Source: Neobacillus cucumis (lineage in GTDB: Bacteria > Bacillota > Bacilli > Bacillales_B > DSM-18226). From it: 39,088 nucleotides of DNA. Location: the NCBI RefSeq assembly GCF_023715505.1, contig NZ_JAMBOH010000039.1, positions 1 through 39,088 of the forward strand. Reading direction: 5' to 3'. Under the pieces are notes generated by a model, which saw nothing but the letters and a program-made list of their open reading frames with translations, was not told the origin of the DNA and made no database searches. The stretch's first letter is position 1; the number at the start of each line of letters is the position of its first letter. A program made the translations under genes and the position numbers. Of the stretch, positions 9,586 through 19,394 are shown one piece after another.

Positions 9586-10338
9586 TCACAAAAAACGTTG
9601 ATACCGGTTGATTAAGATATCAAATAATCGCAATAGAGTATAGCTGCTAACACTACCATTCTCAATTTTGCCACATTGCAAAACTTCATGAAACATTTCC
9701 AAGTTACGAAGCTCACTAGAAAAAGTAATCAGCACTTTCTTACCTTTAGCGGTTTTGATTTTTTCACTAATTGGAAAATGATGAGAAAGGATATTTCCTT
9801 GAATGGAGATCGTTATAATCATATCTTCATCCAATAAATCAGATAATCCATCAATTTGTTTAAATAGATTTGTATCACATTCGCATAGCTTTCCAAGAAG
9901 GAATAGTTTTTTTTGCAATTCCATTGCTTGAACTTGATGTTTTTCAAAACCTAAGATCACAATTCTTCTCGATTTCTTAATTTGATTTGCTATCTGATCA
10001 ATCTGAGGCGTTGGGATATTATCTATCATCTCAATATTTTCATTTAATTGTTTAAAAAACATCTGAGTGCTTAATTCAGAATCAGAATTTTCATGGAAAG
10101 AGGCTCCCATTGGAACAGCAACACTATTTCTTAGGTTTGAAAAATTTCTAAAACCAATCCTTTTGCAAAAACGATTAATTGTCGAAGGAGCCACATTACA
10201 TGCCTCTGCAACACTATCTAATGAAAAACTCTCAATCTTATGGATATGCTCCAAAAGACTTTTCGCTATGTAATAATTGATATCCTTATTAAGAGAATTA
10301 TTTATATACGCCAAAAGTGTATAAATCAGCTGCTCCAT
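9586..10338 (-). CDS. MurR/RpiR-family regulator with SIS domain
   Basis: 250-residue regulator with an N-terminal RpiR helix-turn-helix (about residues 1-75: NVAPSTINRFCKRIGFRNFSN is its recognition region) and a C-terminal SIS domain (about 105-240) that senses sugar phosphates. It sits between the PTS IIBCA gene and the 6-phospho-beta-glucosidase gene, so the inducer is probably a phosphorylated beta-glucoside. The ATG at 10338 is chosen because GAGGTGGGG lies just upstream; a GTG three codons earlier would sit nearly on the predicted transcript start. An extended -10 promoter at 10360 fits a 14-base leader. The MGASF-to-NENIE linker region is variable in the family. Its targets are not proven. 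Confidence 0.87.
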   Translation of the reverse strand: MEQLIYTLLAYINNSLNKDINYYIAKSLLEHIHKIESFSLDSVAEACNVAPSTINRFCKRIGFRNFSNLRNSVAVPMGASFHENSDSELSTQMFFKQLNENIEMIDNIPTPQIDQIANQIKKSRRIVILGFEKHQVQAMELQKKLFLLGKLCECDTNLFKQIDGLSDLLDEDMIITISIQGNILSHHFPISEKIKTAKGKKVLITFSSELRNLEMFHEVLQCGKIENGSVSSYTLLRLFDILINRYQRFL

Positions 10339-10359
10339 TTTCCCCACCTCACCTAAGAA

Positions 10360-10368
10360 ATTCTAACA
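10360..10368 (-). promoter_or_regulatory. Extended -10 promoter of rpiR
   Basis: On the minus strand TGTTAGAAT matches TGNTATAAT with one mismatch. No good -35 is present. The predicted start near 10352 leaves a 14-base leader before the ATG at 10338. A motif TTTTTGTTGGTC just upstream (10377-10388) recurs upstream of the GH1 gene. Confidence 0.45.
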
Positions 10369-10383
10369 CATATCACTGACCAA

Positions 10384-10421
10384 CAAAAAGTGCCTTCACC
10401 CCAATTGGGTAAGGCACTTTT
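10384..10421 (-). terminator. Terminator of the PTS IIBCA gene
   Basis: AAAAGTGCCTT-ACCC arms pair across CAATT (10386-10421), with one bulged base in the left arm, and a T-run follows on the minus strand. It lies beyond repeat copy 5 and shares the CTTACCC/GGGTAAGGCA stem with the terminator at 7880. Confidence 0.85.
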
Positions 10422-10486
10422 GTGAAGCATGGGGACGTTTCTCATGCTTCCGGATCCCGGAGCAGCAGAACCGTCCCCACGCTTCT
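10422..10486. repeat. GGGGACG palindromic repeat, copy 5
   Basis: GAAGCATGGGGACGTTTCTC (10424-10443) and AGAACCGTCCCCACGCTTC (about 10466-10484) around CCGGATCCCGG. The arms differ at several places, so this copy looks older or recombined: one arm is of the copy 1 type and the other of the copy 2 type. It lies right after the IIBCA stop codon. Confidence 0.82.
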
Positions 10487-10493
10487 TTTTTCA

Positions 10494-12532
<2,039 letters not shown>

Positions 12533-12538
<6 letters not shown>

Positions 12539-12560
12539 GCCTGCTGGACAGTAACAATCC
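12533..12560 (-). promoter_or_regulatory. RAT (ribonucleic antiterminator) site for a LicT/BglG-type protein
   Basis: The minus strand reads GGATTGTTACTG, then TCCAG, then CAGGCAAAACC, which is the standard RAT stem-loop. It would be bound by a PTS-regulated antiterminator, with phosphorylation setting its activity. No BglG-family gene is present in this window, so the protein must be encoded elsewhere. Confidence 0.92.
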
Positions 12561-12600
12561 TAAAAGGGAATTGTTTTATTTTGTTTTTGTTTATGCTTTG

Positions 12601-12628
12601 ATTCTATCATGTTTAAATGAATTGTCAA
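12601..12628 (-). promoter_or_regulatory. Sigma-A promoter of the PTS IIBCA gene
   Basis: TTGACA (12623-12628), a 16-base spacer and TAGAAT (12601-12606) with the extension TGA in front. The start near 12594 gives a leader of about 180 bases containing the RAT and the attenuator. Confidence 0.8.
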
Positions 12629-12637
12629 CGCTTTCAA
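12621..12637 (-). promoter_or_regulatory. cre site over the -35 of the IIBCA promoter
   Basis: TTGAAAGCGTTGACAAT on the minus strand matches the cre consensus except for one base. It covers the -35 box, so CcpA binding would block the polymerase. The rest of the gap from 12638 to 12815 shows no clear structure. Confidence 0.72.
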
Positions 12638-12815
12638 ATGGTCTTTTTTAATAAAACTATACCGGTAATAAATACCTAATTTACTTTCTATAAATCAACC
12701 TTCGACACCAAGTAATCTCCCTTTCGGATATTAAAATGATTAGATATTTTCTTCCTTAAGCACACATATAAATATAAAAGTGTATTTTAGTACCCAAGTT
12801 AAAGAGGTGGGTTAT

Positions 12816-13427
12816 ATGGGCACTGATCCATTTACTAAGACCGTATTCGAAGCTTTTGTACAGGCAATAATCCCTAGTATTCCAGCACTTGCTCAAAAAC
12901 TTTTTAACATACAATACTTTGGTGCATCTGAATTACCCATCCATGAATACATCATTTGGACACTAGACCATTCGGTTTCCCTCCTAAAAAATACAAACTA
13001 CTCATTATCAAGACAAACAGCTGAACTGCTTGAATTAGCGGCCCATCAATTAGCATTAAACAGCGGGTATATCCAGGCACTTACCTTTTACAAAATTCCT
13101 AATAACATCATTTTCTCAGCCCTAACACCAGAAGACCGTTTACGCTCCGTAACTCTTTTAGAACAGCTTACGATTAATCCTGCATACTTACCATATCCTT
13201 TCAACCAGAATCCTCGTTTTGTACTGCCTGTCATTGATGTTATAAACAGACTTGCGATGTTTGGTTTCTACTCGGAATGGTCTGGATATGGGACAACACG
13301 TTTGAACCCGCCTAACAATCGCAATTTAGAAACATTTCCCATAAGTTGGATCCAAGTCAAATATCCCGGCCCTTCAAAAGGGTATCATGCATTGCGGGGA
13401 TACCTAGTCGATAGGTTTATAGAATAG
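12816..13427 (+). CDS. Gluconate 2-dehydrogenase subunit 3-like protein
   Basis: A 203-residue protein resembling the small subunit (subunit 3) paired with GMC-type flavoprotein dehydrogenases. It begins MGTDPFTKTVFEAFVQAIIP and has the conserved ALTPEDRLRSVTLLEQL (about 111-127) and WSGYGTTRLNPP (about 166-177) segments. I see no Tat twin-arginine signal, unlike proteobacterial subunit 3. The start at 12816 has AAGAGGTGG upstream; an in-frame ATG at 12780 does not. The next gene, a GMC oxidoreductase, starts 13 bases after the stop, so the two form an operon. There is no cytochrome c subunit gene, so the electron acceptor is unknown. Family call is by recall of sequence pattern. Confidence 0.62.
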   Translation: MGTDPFTKTVFEAFVQAIIPSIPALAQKLFNIQYFGASELPIHEYIIWTLDHSVSLLKNTNYSLSRQTAELLELAAHQLALNSGYIQALTFYKIPNNIIFSALTPEDRLRSVTLLEQLTINPAYLPYPFNQNPRFVLPVIDVINRLAMFGFYSEWSGYGTTRLNPPNNRNLETFPISWIQVKYPGPSKGYHALRGYLVDRFIE

Positions 13428-13440
13428 GAGGAACCTAAGC

Positions 13441-15129
13441 ATGTGTCTTGATGCTGATGTAATTGTTATTGGAGCAGGCGGCGGCGCGGTCATCGCCAAA
13501 GAACTTGGTGAAAAGGGAATATCTGTCTTACTATTGGAAGCTGGGCCATGGTACGGCAATCAAAAATGGCCCGAACCTAACAAGCATCCTGGAGCCCTAA
13601 CCAGCTCAGGGGTAACGGATTTGAGTAAAGAAATTTTAGACAAATGTTTTACTGATTATGAAGAAGACATGAACGATTTGGTATCCGGAAAATTACGTTG
13701 GGGACCGGCTGACAGGAATCAAAAGCCGTGGTTCCGGGGATTACAGCAAAAGGGATTTATCTGGCAGAATTCTGGGATAGGAGGAACAACCCTCCAATAC
13801 CTTGCTAATTCACCACGGGCTTATCCGATGGCAGTAGATCACGTATGGCCTATTTCCTATCGTGAATTGATTCCCTACTATGAAAAAGTCGAAGCTACTC
13901 TTCCTGTGAAACCAGCACCCATGACAGCAAAAGAGGAGTTATTTTTTTATGGGGCGAAAAAAGCAGGGTGGTCGCTATTAAAAACCAATAATGTTACAAC
14001 TCCAGGATACCGTCCGCAGCCAAATGCCATTCTTCAGCCTGACCCGCAGATCAATAATCCCAGGTTTGATTTTAATGAGCCACATTTAGGATGTACACTC
14101 AGAGGGCATTGTATAAATGGTTGTAAAATAGGGCCTTCCGTTGAAACTGTAGCGAAACGGTCAACATTAGTTAGTTACATACCATTGGCTCTAAAGACAG
14201 GAAATGTCGAAATTCAACCTAACACGTTTGTGACCAAGATTTTAACTGATGATGATTCCACTATAGGACTTTCAGCGATCGGAGTACAGGTTAGAAACAC
14301 ATGGACAGCTGAAACAGCTGAATTAAGAGCAAAGGTTATCGTTATGTCAGCTGGTGTGATTGAAACACCTCGACTTTGGCTGAATTCAAAACTACCAGAT
14401 AACCCTTGGGTGGGAAAAGGCTTAACGAACCATTGGTTTGATTGTATTACAGGTATATTTGATGAGAGGGTTTTAACCAGCATCTTGGGAATTTCAGAGG
14501 GATTACCGTACATAGGACAAACCTCTGGGGCAAGATTTGACTACCCTGGTCTTGGGATGCTATTAGCTTTCGGAACCAGCCCTGGTGCTTATTCTACTTT
14601 ATTATATGGATCCAGCCAATCGGGTTATGCCCTCTTCAACACTCCTTCCCCAAAGGGATTAGAAGGAGTAATAACAGGTTCGATGCTAAAAAAGGTCATG
14701 TCCGATTATCCAAGGACTTTAAGTATTGCCGTAATTATTGATGATGAGGTGAATCAAAGGAATGGAATTTCGTTAGATCCCGTTCGAATGGATGAGCATG
14801 GTCATGTTCCTATCCTTAATTATAACCCTAATAAAAACGACATTCCTAAAAGGGAATACTTAACTAGAATTGGGGCAGATATTTTAATAAAGGCTGGTGC
14901 AAAACAGATTATTCGTACAAACATGCCGCCTGGTGTGTTTATTCATATTCACAGCACCATGCGAATTGGTTATGTCACGGACACAAATTGCGAGGCACAT
15001 CAGGTAAAAAGGTTATTTATCGCAGATAATAGCGTACTTTACAATAGCCTAGGCGGGCCTAATCCAACTCTTACCACCCAAGCCCTTGCCACCCGGACGG
15101 CTGAAAAAATTGCAGATAAATATTTTTAG
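13441..15129 (+). CDS. GMC-family FAD-dependent oxidoreductase
   Basis: 562-residue glucose-methanol-choline family flavoprotein. The FAD dinucleotide fold is at the N-terminus (VIVIGAGGGAVIAKELGEKG, about 8-27, ending with the acidic residue of LLEAGP). The substrate-binding C-terminal domain carries the conserved H in HIHSTMRIG (about 500) and the second active-site segment GGPNPTLTTQALATRTA (about 538-554). It probably oxidises a sugar, polyol or sugar acid; gluconate is suggested only by the type of small subunit encoded just upstream. AGGAGG at 13428-13433 sets the start. No secretion signal is visible. A strong hairpin lies 41 bases after the stop. The physiological substrate cannot be read from sequence. 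Confidence 0.85.
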   Translation: MCLDADVIVIGAGGGAVIAKELGEKGISVLLLEAGPWYGNQKWPEPNKHPGALTSSGVTDLSKEILDKCFTDYEEDMNDLVSGKLRWGPADRNQKPWFRGLQQKGFIWQNSGIGGTTLQYLANSPRAYPMAVDHVWPISYRELIPYYEKVEATLPVKPAPMTAKEELFFYGAKKAGWSLLKTNNVTTPGYRPQPNAILQPDPQINNPRFDFNEPHLGCTLRGHCINGCKIGPSVETVAKRSTLVSYIPLALKTGNVEIQPNTFVTKILTDDDSTIGLSAIGVQVRNTWTAETAELRAKVIVMSAGVIETPRLWLNSKLPDNPWVGKGLTNHWFDCITGIFDERVLTSILGISEGLPYIGQTSGARFDYPGLGMLLAFGTSPGAYSTLLYGSSQSGYALFNTPSPKGLEGVITGSMLKKVMSDYPRTLSIAVIIDDEVNQRNGISLDPVRMDEHGHVPILNYNPNKNDIPKREYLTRIGADILIKAGAKQIIRTNMPPGVFIHIHSTMRIGYVTDTNCEAHQVKRLFIADNSVLYNSLGGPNPTLTTQALATRTAEKIADKYF

Positions 15130-15170
15130 TGTTTGATTTAGGTCTATCTACTTGAACCGTTTCTTTCTCT

Positions 15171-15226
15171 TACACACTAAAAGAGAGGCAGCAAAGTAAA
15201 ACACTGCCTTTCCTTGTTAGTGTGTA
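15171..15226. terminator. Nested hairpin between the GMC gene and scrK
   Basis: Outer arms TACACACTAA (15171-15180) and TTAGTGTGTA (15217-15226) enclose an inner AGGCAG/CTGCCT stem. It lies between convergent genes and probably ends transcription from both sides, although the T-runs are weak. Confidence 0.6.
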
Positions 15227-15235
15227 CTTAAACAC

Positions 15236-16207
15236 TTATTCTTGCACTAGTTGAATAATTTCCTCCTTTGTTGGGAGGGAGGAAATCGCCCCTTTTCCTG
15301 TGGTCGTAAGAGCTCCACTTGCATTGGCATACGTAAGAATTTCTTGATAATATTTATGGAGAACTTCTTCAAGATTTTGTTGTCTAACGTTTTTTTCTAA
15401 AAGCTTGTATAAAAAGCCCCCAATGAAAGCATCTCCAGCTCCAGTGGTATCCTGCACATCAACTGCGAACCCGCTTGATTGAAATTGTTGGCCTTTAACA
15501 TATAGTTCTGCACCTTGAGAACCTTTTGTAAAAATAACAGCTTTAACGTCACCAACAAATAAAGATTGAATTGCTCGATCTACCTCATTAATTCCAGTAA
15601 TGAATTCTAGCTCTTCATCCGATATTTTCACAAGCTGTGCCTTCGGAATAAATTCTAAAATTGTCTTTCTGCAAGCTTCAGGATGTTCCCACAGAGGCAG
15701 ACGGACATTGGGGTCGAAACTGATTATACTGCCCTTATCCTTTGCTAAACGAATTGCCTTTACATGGGCCTGCTTCATCGGACTCTCCACTAAATCTACT
15801 GAACAAAAATGGAGAATATCACCCTCTTCAAACCAATTCTCCTCTATTTCACTTTCATGCAGCAAAAGATCCGCAGAAGGTTTGCGATAAAACGAAAAGT
15901 CCCTCTCTCCGTCAGCTCGTAACGATACGAAGGCAAGCCCCGTATTCGCCTCACTTGTTCTTGATATTTTATCCGTCATCACCCCTGCCTGCTGAAGCTG
16001 CTCTAAAAGGAAATCACCAAACGCATCATTACCTAATTTGGTAATCATCGATGCCCTTCCTCCGTATTTCGCTACTGCGGCTGCGACATTTGCTGGAGCG
16101 CCACCTGGAGCCCGCTCAAACTCTAACACATCTTTAAGCGCTTTTCCCTTTTGAAGGGGAATAAAATCGATCAATACCTCACCAATTGAATACATAGTTC
16201 CCATCAT
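15236..16207 (-). CDS. scrK: Fructokinase (PfkB family)
   Basis: 323-residue ribokinase-family sugar kinase that phosphorylates the fructose released from sucrose 6-phosphate. The N-terminal substrate motif GGAPANVAAAVAKYGG (35-50) and the C-terminal DTTGAGDAFIGGF with catalytic D259 are intact. Three ATGs lie close together (16207, 16204, 16195); GAGGTG fits the first two. It is the last gene of the leftward operon scrA-scrB-scrK, 18 bases after scrB. A partial copy of its last 25 codons is found at 22619, on the far side of malic enzyme. Being PfkB-type, it differs from the ROK-type fructokinase (GmuE/YdhR) of Bacillus subtilis. The substrate is inferred from the operon. Confidence 0.88.
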   Translation of the reverse strand: MMGTMYSIGEVLIDFIPLQKGKALKDVLEFERAPGGAPANVAAAVAKYGGRASMITKLGNDAFGDFLLEQLQQAGVMTDKISRTSEANTGLAFVSLRADGERDFSFYRKPSADLLLHESEIEENWFEEGDILHFCSVDLVESPMKQAHVKAIRLAKDKGSIISFDPNVRLPLWEHPEACRKTILEFIPKAQLVKISDEELEFITGINEVDRAIQSLFVGDVKAVIFTKGSQGAELYVKGQQFQSSGFAVDVQDTTGAGDAFIGGFLYKLLEKNVRQQNLEEVLHKYYQEILTYANASGALTTTGKGAISSLPTKEEIIQLVQE

Positions 16208-16225
16208 CTACACCTCATGCTCCTA

Positions 16226-17695
16226 CTAAATGTCCCATTTGCTTGCTTGAAATAATGCCCTTCCGCCTTCTGCAAAAAAACGGATCTCCTTGCTGTCCGC
16301 ACCCGGGAAAATCCTGCTGGTAAATACCTCTTCACCATCATTTATAAAAATCTCAACAGAAGAGATATCCACAAAAAGATGAAGCTTTATTTTAGTTCCA
16401 TCCACAGAGCATTTCCTCTCAGTTCCATACTGTTCTCCTACTGGTTCTCCTGAGAAAGTACGGTCTAATATGACCTTTTTCTGGACCGCATCATATTTAA
16501 GAATTGTTTTTTCCTTTGCACCCGCTCTGAATTCCACACCGAATACTTCCGCATCAAAGTTCTCAAATTCACATATCATCTCAAAAGAAGCCCCATTAAA
16601 ATGCTCGTAAACATTCTTCTCATCGAAGAGGACATCACTTATATTATGCTGCTGTTTACGGAGTCCTTGAAGCTCTTTGACTGGCTGCTGAACGAGCTTG
16701 CTTCCACGGATCGATAATTCTCTAGGAAGCGTCAAACAATGAGCCCAACCATTTTTGTCAGTCGGGTATTCCATTTCCGGAAGCCCCATCCAACCCACTA
16801 AAATTCTGCGGCCATCTGGCGCCAACATCGTTTGTGGTGCATAAAAATCAAAACCTCTATCCAGTTCCTGAAAGGAGCCATGTGTCAGGGTTCGTGTTCT
16901 TACATCAAGTGGTTCGCCAAGAACATAACCAGATTGATAAATATTTTGAAACAGATCGCCATTAGGGGTTAGTCCCTGAGGAGAAAAAATTAAGACACCT
17001 TGGTCCTGCAATTCAAAATAGTCCGGGCATTCCCACATATAGCCGAAACTTGACAGGCTGGTTCGCAATTCCCCTTCGAAATTCCAATTCTGCAAATCTA
17101 GAGAACGATACAACACAACACAGCCTGTCTCATTTTCCCGCTGCGCACCAATGACAGCATAGTATTCATTTCCTGCTTTCCAAACTTTAGGGTCACGGAA
17201 GTGGTCTGTATAGCCATATGGTACATGATCTATCACGGGTTGTTCTAACTTATTTATTTTTCCATTCACATCCATAAAAGCTAGGCATTGATAGGGATGT
17301 CGCACCCAGTTCTCATCACGAGTATTGCCTGTATAAAGGAAATGCAGTTTCCCCTCATGCTCAATCGCACTTCCGGAATAAGCCCCATGACGATCGAACT
17401 TACTTGAGGGTTCAATTCCGATTCCAGCATTTTCCCAATGAACCAGATCCTTTGATTTAGTGTGATACCAATATTTTAGTCCGTGCACGGGTCCTAGCGG
17501 AAACCATTGATAAAACAAGTGATATTCTCCATTATAATAAGAAAAACCATTGGGATCATTTAATAAACCTGTTTCTGGTTGTATGTGAAAAGTTTGCCGC
17601 CATTGGCATCCCTCAACTGCTGCTTGCAAATTCAAGATTTCTTCTTTGCTTGCTTCTTCTATCCGGCGATATCGCTGCTCTTTTGTCCAAATCAT
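16226..17695 (-). CDS. scrB: Sucrose-6-phosphate hydrolase (GH32)
   Basis: 489-residue family 32 beta-fructosidase that splits sucrose 6-phosphate into glucose 6-phosphate and fructose in the cytoplasm. The five-bladed propeller holds the nucleophile D47 (LLNDPNGF), the transition-state stabiliser D168 (HFRDPKVW) and the acid/base E222 (MWECPDYF). A C-terminal beta-sandwich (about 345-489) includes the usual SVEIFINDGEEVFTSRIFP strand. There is no signal peptide, which separates it from secreted invertases and levanases. The start at 17695 has AAGGAG ten bases upstream. It follows the scrA permease gene by 59 bases and precedes scrK by 18 bases. The orthologue in Bacillus subtilis is called sacA. 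Confidence 0.95.
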   Translation of the reverse strand: MIWTKEQRYRRIEEASKEEILNLQAAVEGCQWRQTFHIQPETGLLNDPNGFSYYNGEYHLFYQWFPLGPVHGLKYWYHTKSKDLVHWENAGIGIEPSSKFDRHGAYSGSAIEHEGKLHFLYTGNTRDENWVRHPYQCLAFMDVNGKINKLEQPVIDHVPYGYTDHFRDPKVWKAGNEYYAVIGAQRENETGCVVLYRSLDLQNWNFEGELRTSLSSFGYMWECPDYFELQDQGVLIFSPQGLTPNGDLFQNIYQSGYVLGEPLDVRTRTLTHGSFQELDRGFDFYAPQTMLAPDGRRILVGWMGLPEMEYPTDKNGWAHCLTLPRELSIRGSKLVQQPVKELQGLRKQQHNISDVLFDEKNVYEHFNGASFEMICEFENFDAEVFGVEFRAGAKEKTILKYDAVQKKVILDRTFSGEPVGEQYGTERKCSVDGTKIKLHLFVDISSVEIFINDGEEVFTSRIFPGADSKEIRFFAEGGRALFQASKWDI

Positions 17696-17754
17696 GTTTG
17701 TCTAACTCCTTATGAAAGAAAGGAGAATCACCTGATTCCCCTCTTTGTTATTGA

Positions 17755-19203
17755 TTATGCCGCTTGTTTCTCATTGGCCGAAGTACTTTTTCTAGAATCA
17801 CGCTTAGCCAGTACAAAAGTAACGACGAATGCTACTACAATGGAAATAGCCATTCCAATTACATAAAGAAGAATGGAACCCGGCTTGATTGAAATGATTC
17901 CTGGCAGACCGGCCGCTCCCAATGCAACTGCTTTTACCTTAAAGAAGGTGATAAACCCTGATGCAACACCAGATCCAATAATTGCTCCTATAAATGGATA
18001 TTTTAGCTTTAAATTGATACCGAACATCGCTGGCTCTGTAATTCCTAATAGTGCGGAAATACCGGAAGCAGAAGCAAGACTCTTCAGCTTTTTATCTTTC
18101 GTCACAAGCAACACAGCAAGAGTTGCTGCACCTTGAGCAACGTTTGACATAGCTGCTATTGGGAATAGGAATGAGCCACCCGTTTTTGCAATATCGGAGA
18201 TTAATTGTGTTTCAACCGCAACAAAGCTTTGATGCATACCTGTTATCACGATTGGGGCATAGAATAGCCCTAAAAGAGCGCCGCCAATAAATCCCGTCGT
18301 ATCATATAACCAAACAAGGCCGTCTGTGAAAAGGTTACCAGCTGTTCTCATAAACGGACCTACAAGGGTAAACGTTAAAACTCCCGTTACCAAAATAGAT
18401 AATAGTGGTGTTAATAGATTATCCAAAGCAGATGGAATAACTTTACGCAAACTAATTTCTATTTTTGCTAGAATAAAAGAAGCAGCCAAAACGGGCAGTA
18501 CCGTTCCTTGATAGCCTACCTTTTCAATATCAAAACCAAGTATGTGCCAAACTGGTACTTTGTGATCCACTAAAGCGGCTCCGTAGCTATAAGCATTTAA
18601 CAAATCTGGATGAACCATAATCATCCCAAGGGCAGCCCCTAAATAGGCATTTCCTCCAAATCGTTTTGTTGCCGAAAACCCTATTAATACTGGCAAAAAT
18701 ACAAAGGCAGCATTTGCAAACGTATTAATCATCGCAGCTAAGTCAGCGATACCCGGATTCGCATCAATTAAAGATTTCCCATCCATAAATAAATCTTTAG
18801 CCGTTAATAAGTTATTCAGTCCCATCAATAAACCACCCGCAACGATGGCTGGAATAATTGGAACAAAAATATCAGAAAGTAATTTAACTAACTGCAAAAG
18901 AGGATTTTGCTTTTTCGCTCCTGCATTTTTTACCTGGCTTGTTGACATCTCGTTAATCCCTGCAAGGTTTACAAATGGTTTATATACTTCATTAACAATT
19001 CCAGAACCTAAGATGATTTGGAATTGTCCAGCTGTAGAAAATGTTCCTTTTACCGTATCAATTGCATCTAATGCCGCTTGGTCCACCTTTTCTTCGTCAT
19101 GTAAAACTAAACGCAGTCGTGTAGCACAATGTGCTGCAGCTGAGACATTTTCTTTACCGCCAATTGCATCCAAAATCGCTTGTGCAACTTCCTTGTGGTT
19201 CAT
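17755..19203 (-). CDS. scrA: PTS sucrose transporter, EIIBC
   Basis: 482-residue membrane permease with IIB (about 1-90, phosphorylated C26 in [10 protein letters not shown]) and IIC (about 105-465, with [17 protein letters not shown]). It imports sucrose as sucrose 6-phosphate. It has no IIA domain, so it depends on a IIA protein in trans; a stand-alone glucose-type IIA gene with the same operator lies 1.4 kb away on the other side of scrR. The start at 19203 is set by AAGGAG. The leader of about 155 bases has three copies of the scrR operator, and the promoter lies within the 3' end of scrR. Sucrose is inferred from the scrB and scrK partners; trehalose-type IIBC proteins are close relatives. 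Confidence 0.93.
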   Translation of the reverse strand: MNHKEVAQAILDAIGGKENVSAAAHCATRLRLVLHDEEKVDQAALDAIDTVKGTFSTAGQFQIILGSGIVNEVYKPFVNLAGINEMSTSQVKNAGAKKQNPLLQLVKLLSDIFVPIIPAIVAGGLLMGLNNLLTAKDLFMDGKSLIDANPGIADLAAMINTFANAAFVFLPVLIGFSATKRFGGNAYLGAALGMIMVHPDLLNAYSYGAALVDHKVPVWHILGFDIEKVGYQGTVLPVLAASFILAKIEISLRKVIPSALDNLLTPLLSILVTGVLTFTLVGPFMRTAGNLFTDGLVWLYDTTGFIGGALLGLFYAPIVITGMHQSFVAVETQLISDIAKTGGSFLFPIAAMSNVAQGAATLAVLLVTKDKKLKSLASASGISALLGITEPAMFGINLKLKYPFIGAIIGSGVASGFITFFKVKAVALGAAGLPGIISIKPGSILLYVIGMAISIVVAFVVTFVLAKRDSRKSTSANEKQAA

Positions 19204-19257
19204 GATTCATTCTCCTTTTTTATGGTTTCTGGGTATCTATTTAGAATTACCTTGTTG

Positions 19258-19317
19258 TAGAACCGGTTCCAAACAGGGTTAAAAAAATAAAACGCAGTGT
19301 TTTTGGAACCGGTTCTA
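19258..19317. promoter_or_regulatory. Two ScrR operators in the scrA leader, forming an inverted pair
   Basis: TAGAACCGGTTCCA (19258-19271) and TGGAACCGGTTCTA (19304-19317) are each palindromic with the LacI-family central CG. As a pair they form a 16-base perfect inverted repeat (19258-19273 with 19302-19317), so the transcript could also fold here. Confidence 0.8.
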
Positions 19318-19345
19318 TTTTTCTGGTTAGAAAAACGGTTCTTTG

Positions 19346-19359
19346 TGGAACCGATTCCA
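19346..19359. promoter_or_regulatory. ScrR operator at the scrA transcription start
   Basis: TGGAACCGATTCCA differs from the other operators at one base. It covers the predicted transcription start (near 19358) directly below the -10 box, the classical position for repression. Confidence 0.8.
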
Positions 19360-19364
19360 AACAC

Positions 19365-19394
19365 ATTATAATTTACCACTTAATAAATTGTCAA
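19365..19394 (-). promoter_or_regulatory. Consensus promoter of scrABK inside the end of scrR
   Basis: Minus strand TTGACA (19389-19394), an 18-base spacer and TATAAT (19365-19370). Both boxes match the sigma-A consensus fully. The -35 is within the last codons of scrR and the -10 overlaps its stop codon. GAAAGCG just before the -35 resembles a weak cre site, with three mismatches to the consensus. Confidence 0.85.

Noticed and set aside
12720..12780. SigE- or SigK-type promoter before the GMC operon (ATATT...CATATAAAT)
   Set aside because: The -10 matches only partly and the spacing is about two bases too long.
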